Shown: positions 53,952 to 64,000 of the stretch, piece by piece
Layout of the letters: each line of letters starts with the position of its first letter
How positions within the stretch are numbered: the stretch's first letter is position 1
From: Cytobacillus oceanisediminis
Lineage (GTDB): Bacteria > Bacillota > Bacilli > Bacillales > Cytobacillaceae
DNA length: 64,000 nucleotides
Direction of reading: 5' to 3'
Assembly (NCBI RefSeq): GCF_022811925.1
Contig: NZ_CP065511.1
Coordinates: forward strand, 2,287,501 to 2,351,500
Made by a program: the position numbers and the translations under genes
Notes under the pieces: generated by a model
What the model saw: only the letters and a program-made list of their open reading frames with translations
Told to the model about the DNA's origin: nothing
Databases searched by the model: none

Positions 53952-54683
53952 ATGAAACATTTGCAGCACAATAGTATTATTCCGCTTTATCATCAACTTA
54001 AAGAGATTTTAAGGGAATCGGTTGACAATGGCAACTGGAATACAGGAGATAAAGTTCCTTCTGAGAATCAATTAATGGATGAGTATGGAGTAAGCAGGAA
54101 TACAGTAAAAAAAGCGATCGAAGAACTTGTTCAGGATGGGGTTTTGTACAGAATTCAAGGTAAAGGCACGTTTGTATCAAAGCCAAAGTTTCAGCAGCCT
54201 CTAATGGGTTTCTATAGTTTTAGCAAAGTGCTTAAAGAACATGGAATGAATCCAAAAGATATTATTTTAGAAATTCGTGAAGTCAAGCCGACTGCAAAAA
54301 TTAAAGAAGGGCTGCAAATGATAGGTGATGAAGGTGTCATTGAATTAAAGCGGTTGAGATGTGCGAATAATGAACCCATAATTCTTGAATCATCCTTTTT
54401 TACGAAAAAAACTGTCCCTGATATGTCCAAATTAAATGAAATTGGTCCAATTTCGTTATATGATTTGCTCGAACAGCAATTCAATGTTGTCATCACACGT
54501 GCCAAAGAAGCCTTTGAGCCTGTTTTAATCCGTGCTGATGAAAGCGAGCATCTTCAGACCAAGGAAGGTCTCCCGGCTTTATTGCTGGAAAGGACAGCAT
54601 TTGATAAAGAGGGAAACCCTGTTGAGTTTTGCCGATCTATTGTACGTGGGGATCGCTGCCGTTTTTATACAGAACTAACATAA
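53952..54683 (+). CDS. GntR/HutC family regulator (AgaR/NagR-like)
   Basis: A 243-residue regulator. The N-terminal winged helix reads PLYHQLKEILRESVDNGNW, KVPSENQLMDEYGVSRNTV and YRIQGKGTFVSKPK (residues about 10-78). The C-terminal UTRA ligand domain has LEIREVKPTAKIKEGL, VIELKRLRC, EPIILESSFF and a closing EFCRSIVRGDRCRF. Proteins of this kind (NagR/DasR, Firmicute AgaR) respond to amino-sugar phosphates. It opens the GalNAc operon and most likely represses it. ATG 53952 follows GGAGG. Confidence 0.85.
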   Translation: MKHLQHNSIIPLYHQLKEILRESVDNGNWNTGDKVPSENQLMDEYGVSRNTVKKAIEELVQDGVLYRIQGKGTFVSKPKFQQPLMGFYSFSKVLKEHGMNPKDIILEIREVKPTAKIKEGLQMIGDEGVIELKRLRCANNEPIILESSFFTKKTVPDMSKLNEIGPISLYDLLEQQFNVVITRAKEAFEPVLIRADESEHLQTKEGLPALLLERTAFDKEGNPVEFCRSIVRGDRCRFYTELT

Positions 54684-54699
54684 CTGATTTTAATGACTC

Positions 54700-54720
54700 A
54701 TAGTTTCAAGGCTATGAGTT
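54700..54720 (+). terminator. Hairpin after the GntR gene
   Basis: ACTCATAG pairs with CTATGAGT, followed by TAAATATTCTTTT. It is a weak terminator or partial read-through point before the catabolic genes. Confidence 0.45.
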
Positions 54721-54821
54721 AAATATTCTTTTAACTTGTACCAACAACCCCACTACCCGTTGACTGTTAATAATTAATGCTAAAAATAGCCGAGAAGAAC
54801 ATATAGAAAGGAGAAGGAGTA

Positions 54822-55733
54822 ATGACAGCATTAGTAGCCGACATAGGCGGTACAAAAATTGCTTCTGCCTTGGTTTCTAATAAAGAAAAGTCTTTAAAAC
54901 ATCGAATGCAGGCTGATAGTGTATCACTTGATGCAAATGCGCTATTTGATTGTATAATCGCCATTTTTTTTAAAATCTTGGAAAAGGAGAAAATAAAATC
55001 TGATGAAGTTAAGTTCATCGGATTGGGGATTCCAGGCAAGGTGGACTCGGTAAATGGTCTTGCTGTTTATCAAAATAATCTTCCGTGGAGGAATTTTCCA
55101 CTTAAAAACAAAATCGAAAAATACTTTCCTAATGCAGAAATAGCGATGGATAACGATGTTTATATGGCAGCTTATGGCGAATGGATTGAATGGAAGATGG
55201 AAAAGGAAACCTTTGCATATGTAACGGTTAGCACTGGTATTTCCGCATGTCTTTTATCAGAAGGCAAGTTTCTGCGTGGAGCTGGAATTGCTGGCGAAAT
55301 CGGTCTGACTCTTTTAGAGAATGGTGATGATCTCAAAAGTTTAGAGAATCTTGCATCCGGAACTGCTATTAGGGAAAGTGCGAAGAAATTGTTAAATCCG
55401 CAATTAACCTCAGCTGGTGTTATGGATCTTTATTATCGGAAAGACCCTATGGCAGAGAAAATAATTCAGAGAGCTGCAAAGTGCATAGCAAGAGGATTAC
55501 ATCAAATTTTTACTTTAATTGATCCTCATTTAGTGGTGATGGGTGGAGGCGTTATTATTAACCAGCCTGAATTCTTATCTCTTATTAAACAGGAACTAAA
55601 ACACATGGTGCAAAATCCGCTTCAAAAAGGGATTGAGGAAAGGATTCAGTTAAGCAAGTTAAAAGGTGATGCTGGATTATTTGGATGCCTTTATACAGCT
55701 GAGAGACAAAGATTGGAAAAGAATCCATCATAA
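54822..55733 (+). CDS. ROK family sugar kinase or regulator
   Basis: A 303-residue ROK protein. The ATP-binding signature DIGGTKIASALV is at residues 6-17, the catalytic region has GLGIPGKVDSVNG and AMDNDVYMAAYGEW, and the C-terminal phosphate motif reads LIDPHLVVMGGGVI. It lacks the usual ROK zinc site (CxCGxxGCxE); after AGIAGEIGL the sequence runs LLENGDDLKSLENLASG. It may be an N-acetylgalactosamine kinase acting on sugar that enters by the ABC importer. ATG 54822 follows AAAGGAGAAGGAG. Confidence 0.75.
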   Translation: MTALVADIGGTKIASALVSNKEKSLKHRMQADSVSLDANALFDCIIAIFFKILEKEKIKSDEVKFIGLGIPGKVDSVNGLAVYQNNLPWRNFPLKNKIEKYFPNAEIAMDNDVYMAAYGEWIEWKMEKETFAYVTVSTGISACLLSEGKFLRGAGIAGEIGLTLLENGDDLKSLENLASGTAIRESAKKLLNPQLTSAGVMDLYYRKDPMAEKIIQRAAKCIARGLHQIFTLIDPHLVVMGGGVIINQPEFLSLIKQELKHMVQNPLQKGIEERIQLSKLKGDAGLFGCLYTAERQRLEKNPS

Positions 55734-55768
55734 CAAAGTAATAGATAACTAGAACGGAGTGAAAAACT

Positions 55769-56938
55769 ATGAGTTTTGTGAAAAGTTTAAATGATGAAGA
55801 AATAAAAGGGGCTAGACACACTGTAAAAGAGATTTGTCAACAACCAGATCTTTGGCTTCAGACAGTTGGAATTTTTGAAAAACAAAAAGTGGAAATTGAG
55901 GATTTTATCAGCGAAAAGATACATTCCAACAAGGCACGGATTATTTTTACTGGTGCAGGGACATCTGCATATGTAGGGGATACTTTATCGCCTGTGTTGA
56001 GAAAAGAACTCCCTAATCAAATTGACTCAATCTCGACTACCGATATTGTTACCAATCCTTTGAATTATTTTAAGAATGAAGTCCCCACCTTACTTGTCTC
56101 CTTTGCTAGAAGCGGAAATAGTCCTGAATCAGTTGCTACATACTTTTTAGCTAAGAAACTGATTAACAATATAAGCCAAATTATCATCACATGCAATCCT
56201 GAAGGACAGCTTGCAAAAGAAGCTGGAAAAGATGAGAATACCTTGGTCCTTCTAATGCCAGAAGAATCAAATGACCAGGGCTTTGCAATGACCAGCTCTT
56301 TTAGCTGTATGTACATATCCGCTCTCCTGACTTTCCAATTGGATCGATTGGAAGAGTTTAAGAGAAAAATAGAAGTAGTTTCTCAGAATGCAAAAAGAAT
56401 ATTAACCCAGCAATATAAAACGGTTAAGAATCTTGTCAGCCTCAATAAGAAGAGGGTTGTGTATCTTGGTTCGTCATCATTAAAAGGTTTGTCACAGGAG
56501 GCAAGCTTAAAGCATCTTGAACTTACATCAGGGAAAATACCAACTTTTCATGAATCGGTTCTTGGATTTAGACATGGTCCCAAGTCACTGGTTGATGACG
56601 AAACGCTGATTTTTGTTTTCCTATCCAATGATCCTTATACAAGGAAATACGAGATTGATTTATTAAAAGAGTTAAAGAATGACGGTGGCGGTAAAACTGT
56701 TGTGGCGGCTGCAAATACCAATAATGAAGAAATCGAAGAAATATGCGACTGCGCTTTTATTATTCCTCAGCAGGAGAATATTCACCTTGATGATCATCTG
56801 GTTGCTTTGAATTACTTAGTTATCGGTCAGTTATTTGCTTTGTTTAACTCCATCCACCTGGGCGTGACACCTGATAACCCTAGCCCAACCGGAATGGTTA
56901 ATAGGGTAGTTAAAGGAGTTAACATATATAGCTATTAA
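55769..56938 (+). CDS. agaS: Galactosamine-6-phosphate deaminase/isomerase AgaS (SIS domain)
   Basis: A 389-residue double-SIS protein converting galactosamine-6-phosphate to tagatose-6-phosphate plus ammonia. The first SIS domain shows RIIFTGAGTSAYVGD near residue 57 and SFARSGNSPESVAT near 111; the second shows VVYLGSSSLKGLSQEASLKHLELT and ESVLGFRHGPKSLV. The end GVTPDNPSPTGMVNRVVKGV is characteristic of AgaS. Length is normal. ATG 55769 has CGGAGTG upstream. It precedes the PTS genes in the order common in Firmicute aga operons. Confidence 0.9.
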   Translation: MSFVKSLNDEEIKGARHTVKEICQQPDLWLQTVGIFEKQKVEIEDFISEKIHSNKARIIFTGAGTSAYVGDTLSPVLRKELPNQIDSISTTDIVTNPLNYFKNEVPTLLVSFARSGNSPESVATYFLAKKLINNISQIIITCNPEGQLAKEAGKDENTLVLLMPEESNDQGFAMTSSFSCMYISALLTFQLDRLEEFKRKIEVVSQNAKRILTQQYKTVKNLVSLNKKRVVYLGSSSLKGLSQEASLKHLELTSGKIPTFHESVLGFRHGPKSLVDDETLIFVFLSNDPYTRKYEIDLLKELKNDGGGKTVVAAANTNNEEIEEICDCAFIIPQQENIHLDDHLVALNYLVIGQLFALFNSIHLGVTPDNPSPTGMVNRVVKGVNIYSY

Positions 56939-56958
56939 AAAAATAGGGGGAATACAAA

Positions 56959-57432
56959 GTGCCAAATATTTTATTGACTCGAATTGATAACCGTCTTGTC
57001 CACGGTCAGGTAGGTGTAACCTGGGTTAATCACCTCGGGGCGAACCTAATTATTGTAGCCAATGATGAAGTAGCTGAAGATGAAGTCCAGCAGGATTTAA
57101 TGGAAATGGTAGTCCCTGAAGCAATCGGTGTCCGTTTTTTCTCGATCCAGACAACTGCAGACATTATTCATGATGCATCTGAAGATCAATATATCTTCTT
57201 AGTTGCTAAAACTCCTCAGGATGTTCTGAGGCTAGTTGAAGGAGGTGTTCCGATCGACAAAGTGAATATTGGAAATATGCACTATTCTGAGGGGAAGACA
57301 CAAATTTACTCGACCGTTTCTGTTGATGATGCTGACAAAGAAGCATTCCGAAAGCTAAAAGAACATGGTGTGAAACTCGAAGTGCGCCGTGTTCCTGATG
57401 AAAGGCCAGATAACATTTATAAATTCCTTTAA
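56959..57432 (+). CDS. PTS IIB component, mannose/GalNAc family
   Basis: A 157-residue cytoplasmic EIIB. The phosphorylated His is in TRIDNRLVHGQVGVTWVNHL (His15), and VVPEAIGVRFFSIQTTADII and GNMHYSEGKTQIY are family segments. It passes phosphate from EIIA to the sugar as it enters through IIC/IID. GTG 56959 follows AGGGGG. It is the first of four PTS genes. Confidence 0.9.
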   Translation: MPNILLTRIDNRLVHGQVGVTWVNHLGANLIIVANDEVAEDEVQQDLMEMVVPEAIGVRFFSIQTTADIIHDASEDQYIFLVAKTPQDVLRLVEGGVPIDKVNIGNMHYSEGKTQIYSTVSVDDADKEAFRKLKEHGVKLEVRRVPDERPDNIYKFL

Positions 57433-57452
57433 GGGAAAGGATGGTGTGAAGG

Positions 57453-58229
57453 ATGGATCAGGAAATATTGCTTCAGGCATTGTTGATTGCCATTTGGGCA
57501 GGTATTGCCGGCATCGACTTGTTTAACGGTTTGTTTCACATTCACCGCCCCATTGTAACTGGAGTCATCGTTGGGTTAATTCTAGGCGATTTGCCTACTG
57601 GTGTGATGACCGGGGCTGCAATTGAATTAGTATGGGCAGGGATGGTACCGCTTGCAGGAGCTCAGCCTCCAAACGTTGTAATCGGTGGAATAATTGGTAC
57701 AGCATTTGCGATTTTAACTGGGCAGGAGCCTCAGGTTGCGATAGGAGTTGCTGTTCCATTTGCCGTTGCAGTCCAGGCTTGTATCACCTTAATGTTTACG
57801 GCCTTTTCACCTGTCATGCATAAAGCTGACAAATATGCCGAAGAAGCAAATACAAAAGGAATCGACAGGATTAATTACCTGGGAATAGCAACTTTATTCG
57901 TTTTCTATTTTGTGGTTGCATTCCTTCCAATCTACTTTGGAGCTGATGCAGCCAAGAGTGTAGTCGAATCTCTTCCTGCCTGGATCATTGCAGGTCTCGG
58001 TACCGCTGGCGGTATGATGGCAGCCATTGGTTTTGCCATGCTGCTGAAAATTATGCTGAAGAAACAGTATATTGCCTATTTTATAGTTGGATTCATCCTT
58101 GTTACTTATTTACAAATGCCGATTATTGCTGTTGCGCTGATCGGTCTGGCAATTGCTATGTATGATTTTTATAAAACATCTGGCGGCCAGGGAGCTGCTA
58201 TGAGGGGGGCGAGAGGCCGTGGCATCTGA
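57453..58229 (+). CDS. PTS IIC component, mannose/GalNAc family
   Basis: A 258-residue membrane subunit with about eight spans: LLQALLIAIWAGIAGIDLFNGL, GAAIELVWAGMVPLAGAQPPN with the sugar-site GAxxEL, and IGVAVPFAVAVQA. The end is basic (AMRGARGRGI). It forms the sugar channel with IID, with which it overlaps by 11 bases. Confidence 0.9.
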   Translation: MDQEILLQALLIAIWAGIAGIDLFNGLFHIHRPIVTGVIVGLILGDLPTGVMTGAAIELVWAGMVPLAGAQPPNVVIGGIIGTAFAILTGQEPQVAIGVAVPFAVAVQACITLMFTAFSPVMHKADKYAEEANTKGIDRINYLGIATLFVFYFVVAFLPIYFGADAAKSVVESLPAWIIAGLGTAGGMMAAIGFAMLLKIMLKKQYIAYFIVGFILVTYLQMPIIAVALIGLAIAMYDFYKTSGGQGAAMRGARGRGI

Positions 58230-59094
58230 AAATGCAGCGATTGAACCGGAAATTTCTGTTCAGGCAAACAATCCTGAGTTTTATGAAGATTCTTCAGCCG
58301 AACAGGTGATTACAAAAAAAGACCTCAACAAAATGGTCTGGCGCTCACTATTGCTTCAGGCATCTTTCAACTATGAAAGAATGCAGGCAGCAGGCTGGCT
58401 ATACTCTATTCTTCCAGGGCTAAAGAAGATTCACAAAAATAAGCATGACCTTAGTGAATCAATGAAAAGCCATATGGAATTCTTTAATACCCATCCTTTT
58501 CTAGTAAACATCATTATGGGAATTGTCCTCGCAATGGAGGAAAGGAAACAAAATCGGAATACCATTCGTGCTATCCGCGTTGCCATGATGGGTCCCCTGG
58601 GTGGTATCGGGGATGCCTTGTTTTGGTTAACACTTCTGCCTATTTGTGTTGGTATAGGTGCTTCGCTCGGGGCAGATGGCAATCCAATGGGTGCACTTGT
58701 GTTCCTTATTTTATTCAATGTCGTCCATTTTGGACTGCGCTTCGGTCTTATGCGATATGGCTATAATGCTGGAACCAATGCCATCAGCTCATTAAAAGAA
58801 AACACGAAGAAAGTGTCTCATGCTGCCTCTATCGTTGGCTTGACAGTGGTAGGCGGGCTTATTGCCTCATTTGTGCAGTTAAAGGCAAATCTGGTCATTC
58901 ATGCAGGCAAAGCTGAAATTGCCCTGCAGGAAGATTTGCTGGATAAAATCATGCCAAACATGCTGCCGTTAGGCTATACCTTATTAATGTATTACTTGCT
59001 AAAAAGAGGCCTGTCCCCTGTTATTTTAATTCTGATTACAGTTGTTATTGGCATTATTGGCAAGATACCATTCCCATTCGGCACTATTCTTTAA
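58219..59094 (+). CDS. PTS IID component, mannose/GalNAc family
   Basis: A 291-residue membrane subunit. The cytoplasmic part shows MVWRSLLLQASFNYERMQAAGWLYSILPGL, then MGPLGGIGDALFWLTLLPI, which are family hallmarks, followed by C-terminal spans. A roughly 35-residue acidic head precedes the domain. GTG 58219 lies after GGGGGG inside the end of IIC. Confidence 0.9.
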   Translation: MASENAAIEPEISVQANNPEFYEDSSAEQVITKKDLNKMVWRSLLLQASFNYERMQAAGWLYSILPGLKKIHKNKHDLSESMKSHMEFFNTHPFLVNIIMGIVLAMEERKQNRNTIRAIRVAMMGPLGGIGDALFWLTLLPICVGIGASLGADGNPMGALVFLILFNVVHFGLRFGLMRYGYNAGTNAISSLKENTKKVSHAASIVGLTVVGGLIASFVQLKANLVIHAGKAEIALQEDLLDKIMPNMLPLGYTLLMYYLLKRGLSPVILILITVVIGIIGKIPFPFGTIL

Positions 59095-59116
59095 ACGGGA
59101 GTAAGGAGGAAAAATA

Positions 59117-59538
59117 ATGAACGGTTTAATTGTTTCAGGGCATGGTTCCTTTGCTGCAGGCCTTCACTCTTCAGTGAAGTTGATTGCAGGGGAACAGCCA
59201 CGTGTAGAGTATGTTGATTTTTTAGAATCAGATTCTACATCAGATCTTGAAGTAAAGATAAAAGCAGCATTGGCAAACTTAAAGAGCTGCAATGGGGTAC
59301 TCGTTCTGTGCGACCTTGTGGGAGGTTCGCCCTTTAAAACGGCTGTTTCTCTAACAAACGACAAACAGGATACTGCTGTTATTGGCGGGGCAAATCTGGC
59401 AATGGTTATGGAAACCGCCATCATGAAAGACAATGTCTCCATAGACGAACTAAAAGAAATGGCCATCACTTCAGGAAAAGAAGCGATAAAATGTTTCCAG
59501 AAATCAGGGCGTCAAAAGAGAGACGGGGCAGGTATTTA

Positions 59539-59539
<1 letters not shown>
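59117..59539 (+). CDS. PTS IIA component, mannose/GalNAc family
   Basis: A 140-residue cytoplasmic EIIA with the phospho-His in LIVSGHGSFAAGLHSSVKLI (His9), FLESDSTSDLE and VLVLCDLVGGSPFKTAV. It receives phosphate from HPr. ATG 59117 follows AAGGAGG. Its stop shares one base with the next start (TAATG). The IIB-IIC-IID-IIA set is complete. Confidence 0.9.
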
Positions 59540-62493
<2,954 letters not shown>

Positions 62494-62525
62494 AATTTTT
62501 CAAAAGATCGCGGAGGTGCCGGATA

Positions 62526-64000
62526 TTGTTAAGAAAGCGAAATAAACTGAAAAGATTTGCCTCTATATTTCTTTCATTCCTATTGGTCATATCGCTTATT
62601 CCAGTCAATGCAGCTGATGCTGAAGAAACTTCAAATACTTCTTCCATCGGCAAAGTTAGCGGGATACAAAAAGAAGGCAGTGATATTTATCTTGATTTCT
62701 CTTCTGGACAAGGAATTAAATTAAGCTTTCTGAAAGACAATGTTTTTAGGCTTCACCTGGATCCGAGCAGTGAATTTCCTGAATACCCAACACCAAACAA
62801 GCCTGACCATGTGACTAAAATCGTGGATAAAGATAAAAACGACTACCAAAAAGAATATGGAACCGTAAACGTAAAGGTAAAAGAAGATTCCGATTTTTTT
62901 AGGATATATACAAAGGTATTGGAACTGAAAATTTCCAAAACGGACTCAAGAATGAGCCTGATCAATAAACATAATAACAAGGTCATCTGGAGTGAAAAGG
63001 AGCCGCTTTCTCTTGAAGCGAATAGAGCCGTACAGACGCTAAATGCCAATGATGATGAATATTTCTTTGGTGGAGGCCAGCAAAACGGCTATTACTCCCA
63101 CAAAAACAACAAAATTAATATCGCCATCGGAGGCGGATGGGATGCAGGTGCAGCATCAAGTCCTGTTCCATTTTACTTGAGCACTGAAGGATATGGAGTG
63201 ATGCGAAATACGTTTAAACCAGGTGTATATGACTTTTCCAAGACGGCAACGTTCTCCCATCAGGAAAATCGCTTTGACGCTTATTATTTTGTAGAAGATT
63301 CCATTCCGGAAATTATCAATGAATATACCGAGCTGACAGGAAAGGCAGCATTAATGCCAGAATATGCCTTTTATTTAGGGCATGCTGATTGTTTTAATGG
63401 CACTCATAACGGCCATAAAGATCAGAGGACCCTGCTTGGTAAAGGCTTGGATACGTTAAATCAATATGTCACAAAGGATATGCCGCTCGGATGGTTTTTG
63501 CCGAATGATGGCTATGGATGCGGATATGGAGGGTTGGATAATTTAGGGGAATTTGCAGATGAAGCAAATGCCAAGGATGTGGAAGTAGGCCTATGGACAC
63601 AAAGCAATTTATATCCAGACCCGAACCTGCCTGAGGACAGCCCATTACGCAGGGATCTTGATGGTGAGGTCAAGGCAGGAGTAAGAGCTATTAAAACGGA
63701 TGTTGCATGGGTTGGACAGGGCTATTCCATGGCTCTTAACGCAACACGTCAGGCTGCAGAAGGAATCGAAAAGCAAGAGAATTCAGGCGGAGCACGCCCG
63801 TTTGTGATTAGTCTTGATGGATGGGCTGGCACCCAGCGTTACGCTACCCTTTGGTCTGGTGACCAGTATGGAGGGGAGTGGGAATACATTCGCATGCATA
63901 TCCCAACTTACATTGGAGCGGGCTTATCCGGCAATCCGAATGTTGGATCGGATATGGATGGCATTTTCGGAGGCGATCCGGACATCCAGACAAGAGATTT
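62526..64000 (+). CDS. Secreted GH31 glycoside hydrolase, 3' end outside window
   Basis: 491 codons are visible and the frame is still open at the window end. TTG 62526 follows GGAGGTG by seven bases. A signal peptide (LRKRNKLKRFASIFLSFLLV, cleavage after about VNA) is followed by a GH31 N-terminal sandwich and the barrel. The likely nucleophile is Asp in AIKTDVAWVGQGYS, and the acid/base Asp in TLWSGDQYGGEW. These motifs differ from the usual WxDMNE and recall the GH31 alpha-N-acetylgalactosaminidases. With the GalNAc operon directly upstream, release of GalNAc from external glycans is the best inference; alpha-glucosidase or alpha-galactosidase remain possible. Confidence 0.8.
   Translation, partial: MLRKRNKLKRFASIFLSFLLVISLIPVNAADAEETSNTSSIGKVSGIQKEGSDIYLDFSSGQGIKLSFLKDNVFRLHLDPSSEFPEYPTPNKPDHVTKIVDKDKNDYQKEYGTVNVKVKEDSDFFRIYTKVLELKISKTDSRMSLINKHNNKVIWSEKEPLSLEANRAVQTLNANDDEYFFGGGQQNGYYSHKNNKINIAIGGGWDAGAASSPVPFYLSTEGYGVMRNTFKPGVYDFSKTATFSHQENRFDAYYFVEDSIPEIINEYTELTGKAALMPEYAFYLGHADCFNGTHNGHKDQRTLLGKGLDTLNQYVTKDMPLGWFLPNDGYGCGYGGLDNLGEFADEANAKDVEVGLWTQSNLYPDPNLPEDSPLRRDLDGEVKAGVRAIKTDVAWVGQGYSMALNATRQAAEGIEKQENSGGARPFVISLDGWAGTQRYATLWSGDQYGGEWEYIRMHIPTYIGAGLSGNPNVGSDMDGIFGGDPDIQTRD

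Overview
The window comes from a low-GC, spore-forming member of the Bacillaceae. The signs are SleB-type cell-wall hydrolase sequences, a Spo0E-like phosphatase, a SAM-I (S-box) riboswitch, two isoleucine-type T-box leaders, Zur boxes, an HssRS/HrtBA heme system, bacillolysin, and strong AGGAGG ribosome binding sites with frequent TTG/GTG starts. I see no rRNA, tRNA, intact insertion sequence or CRISPR array.

Layout. 1-2.4 kb: small accessory genes and gene debris, including a broken duplicate of the hydrolase at the window start and a short relic related to jetA. 2.4-6.0 kb: a probable spore-surface neighbourhood with two paralogous SPOCS-like proteins, a coiled-coil protein and a Cys/Lys/Glu repeat protein. 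6.2-13.9 kb: a complete Wadjet (JetD-JetA-JetB-JetC) plasmid-defence operon. 14-21 kb: an S-box-controlled methyltransferase, a PH-domain protein, a MocR regulator, acetyltransferases, an aminotransferase and a DUF2089/SHOCT operon. 21-28.7 kb: guaC with a structured leader, diverging from a Zur-box-controlled Opp/Nik/Cnt-type ABC importer plus a MATE exporter. 28.7-34.7 kb: small genes, then a sigma-54-activated ureohydrolase/YjiH transporter unit with its own PAS-AAA activator. 34.8-41.3 kb: bacillolysin, then HrtBA/HssRS heme detoxification. 41.3-47.9 kb: a decayed branched-chain amino acid region with frameshifted brnQ and ilvB-ilvN-ilvC with an amber stop in ilvC. Each half is headed by its own isoleucine T-box. 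It is followed by a truncated protease, a Spo0E-like gene and a rhodanese relic. 47.9-64 kb: a LacI-controlled Gfo/Idh oxidoreductase and sugar ABC importer, then a GntR-controlled N-acetylgalactosamine (Aga) PTS operon that ends in a secreted GH31 enzyme running off the window.

How the genes work together. Released GalNAc would be taken up and phosphorylated by the four-part PTS (57.0-59.5 kb), deacetylated (59.5 kb), deaminated/isomerised by AgaS (55.8 kb), phosphorylated (61.5 kb) and split by the aldolase (60.7 kb). The GH31 enzyme, and possibly the Gfo/Idh protein, would supply the sugar. The Zur-box cluster looks like a zinc-starvation metal-complex importer without metallophore synthesis genes. 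Heme toxicity, zinc limitation, plasmid defence and glycan use are separate modules. The 41-47 kb stretch shows clear gene decay.
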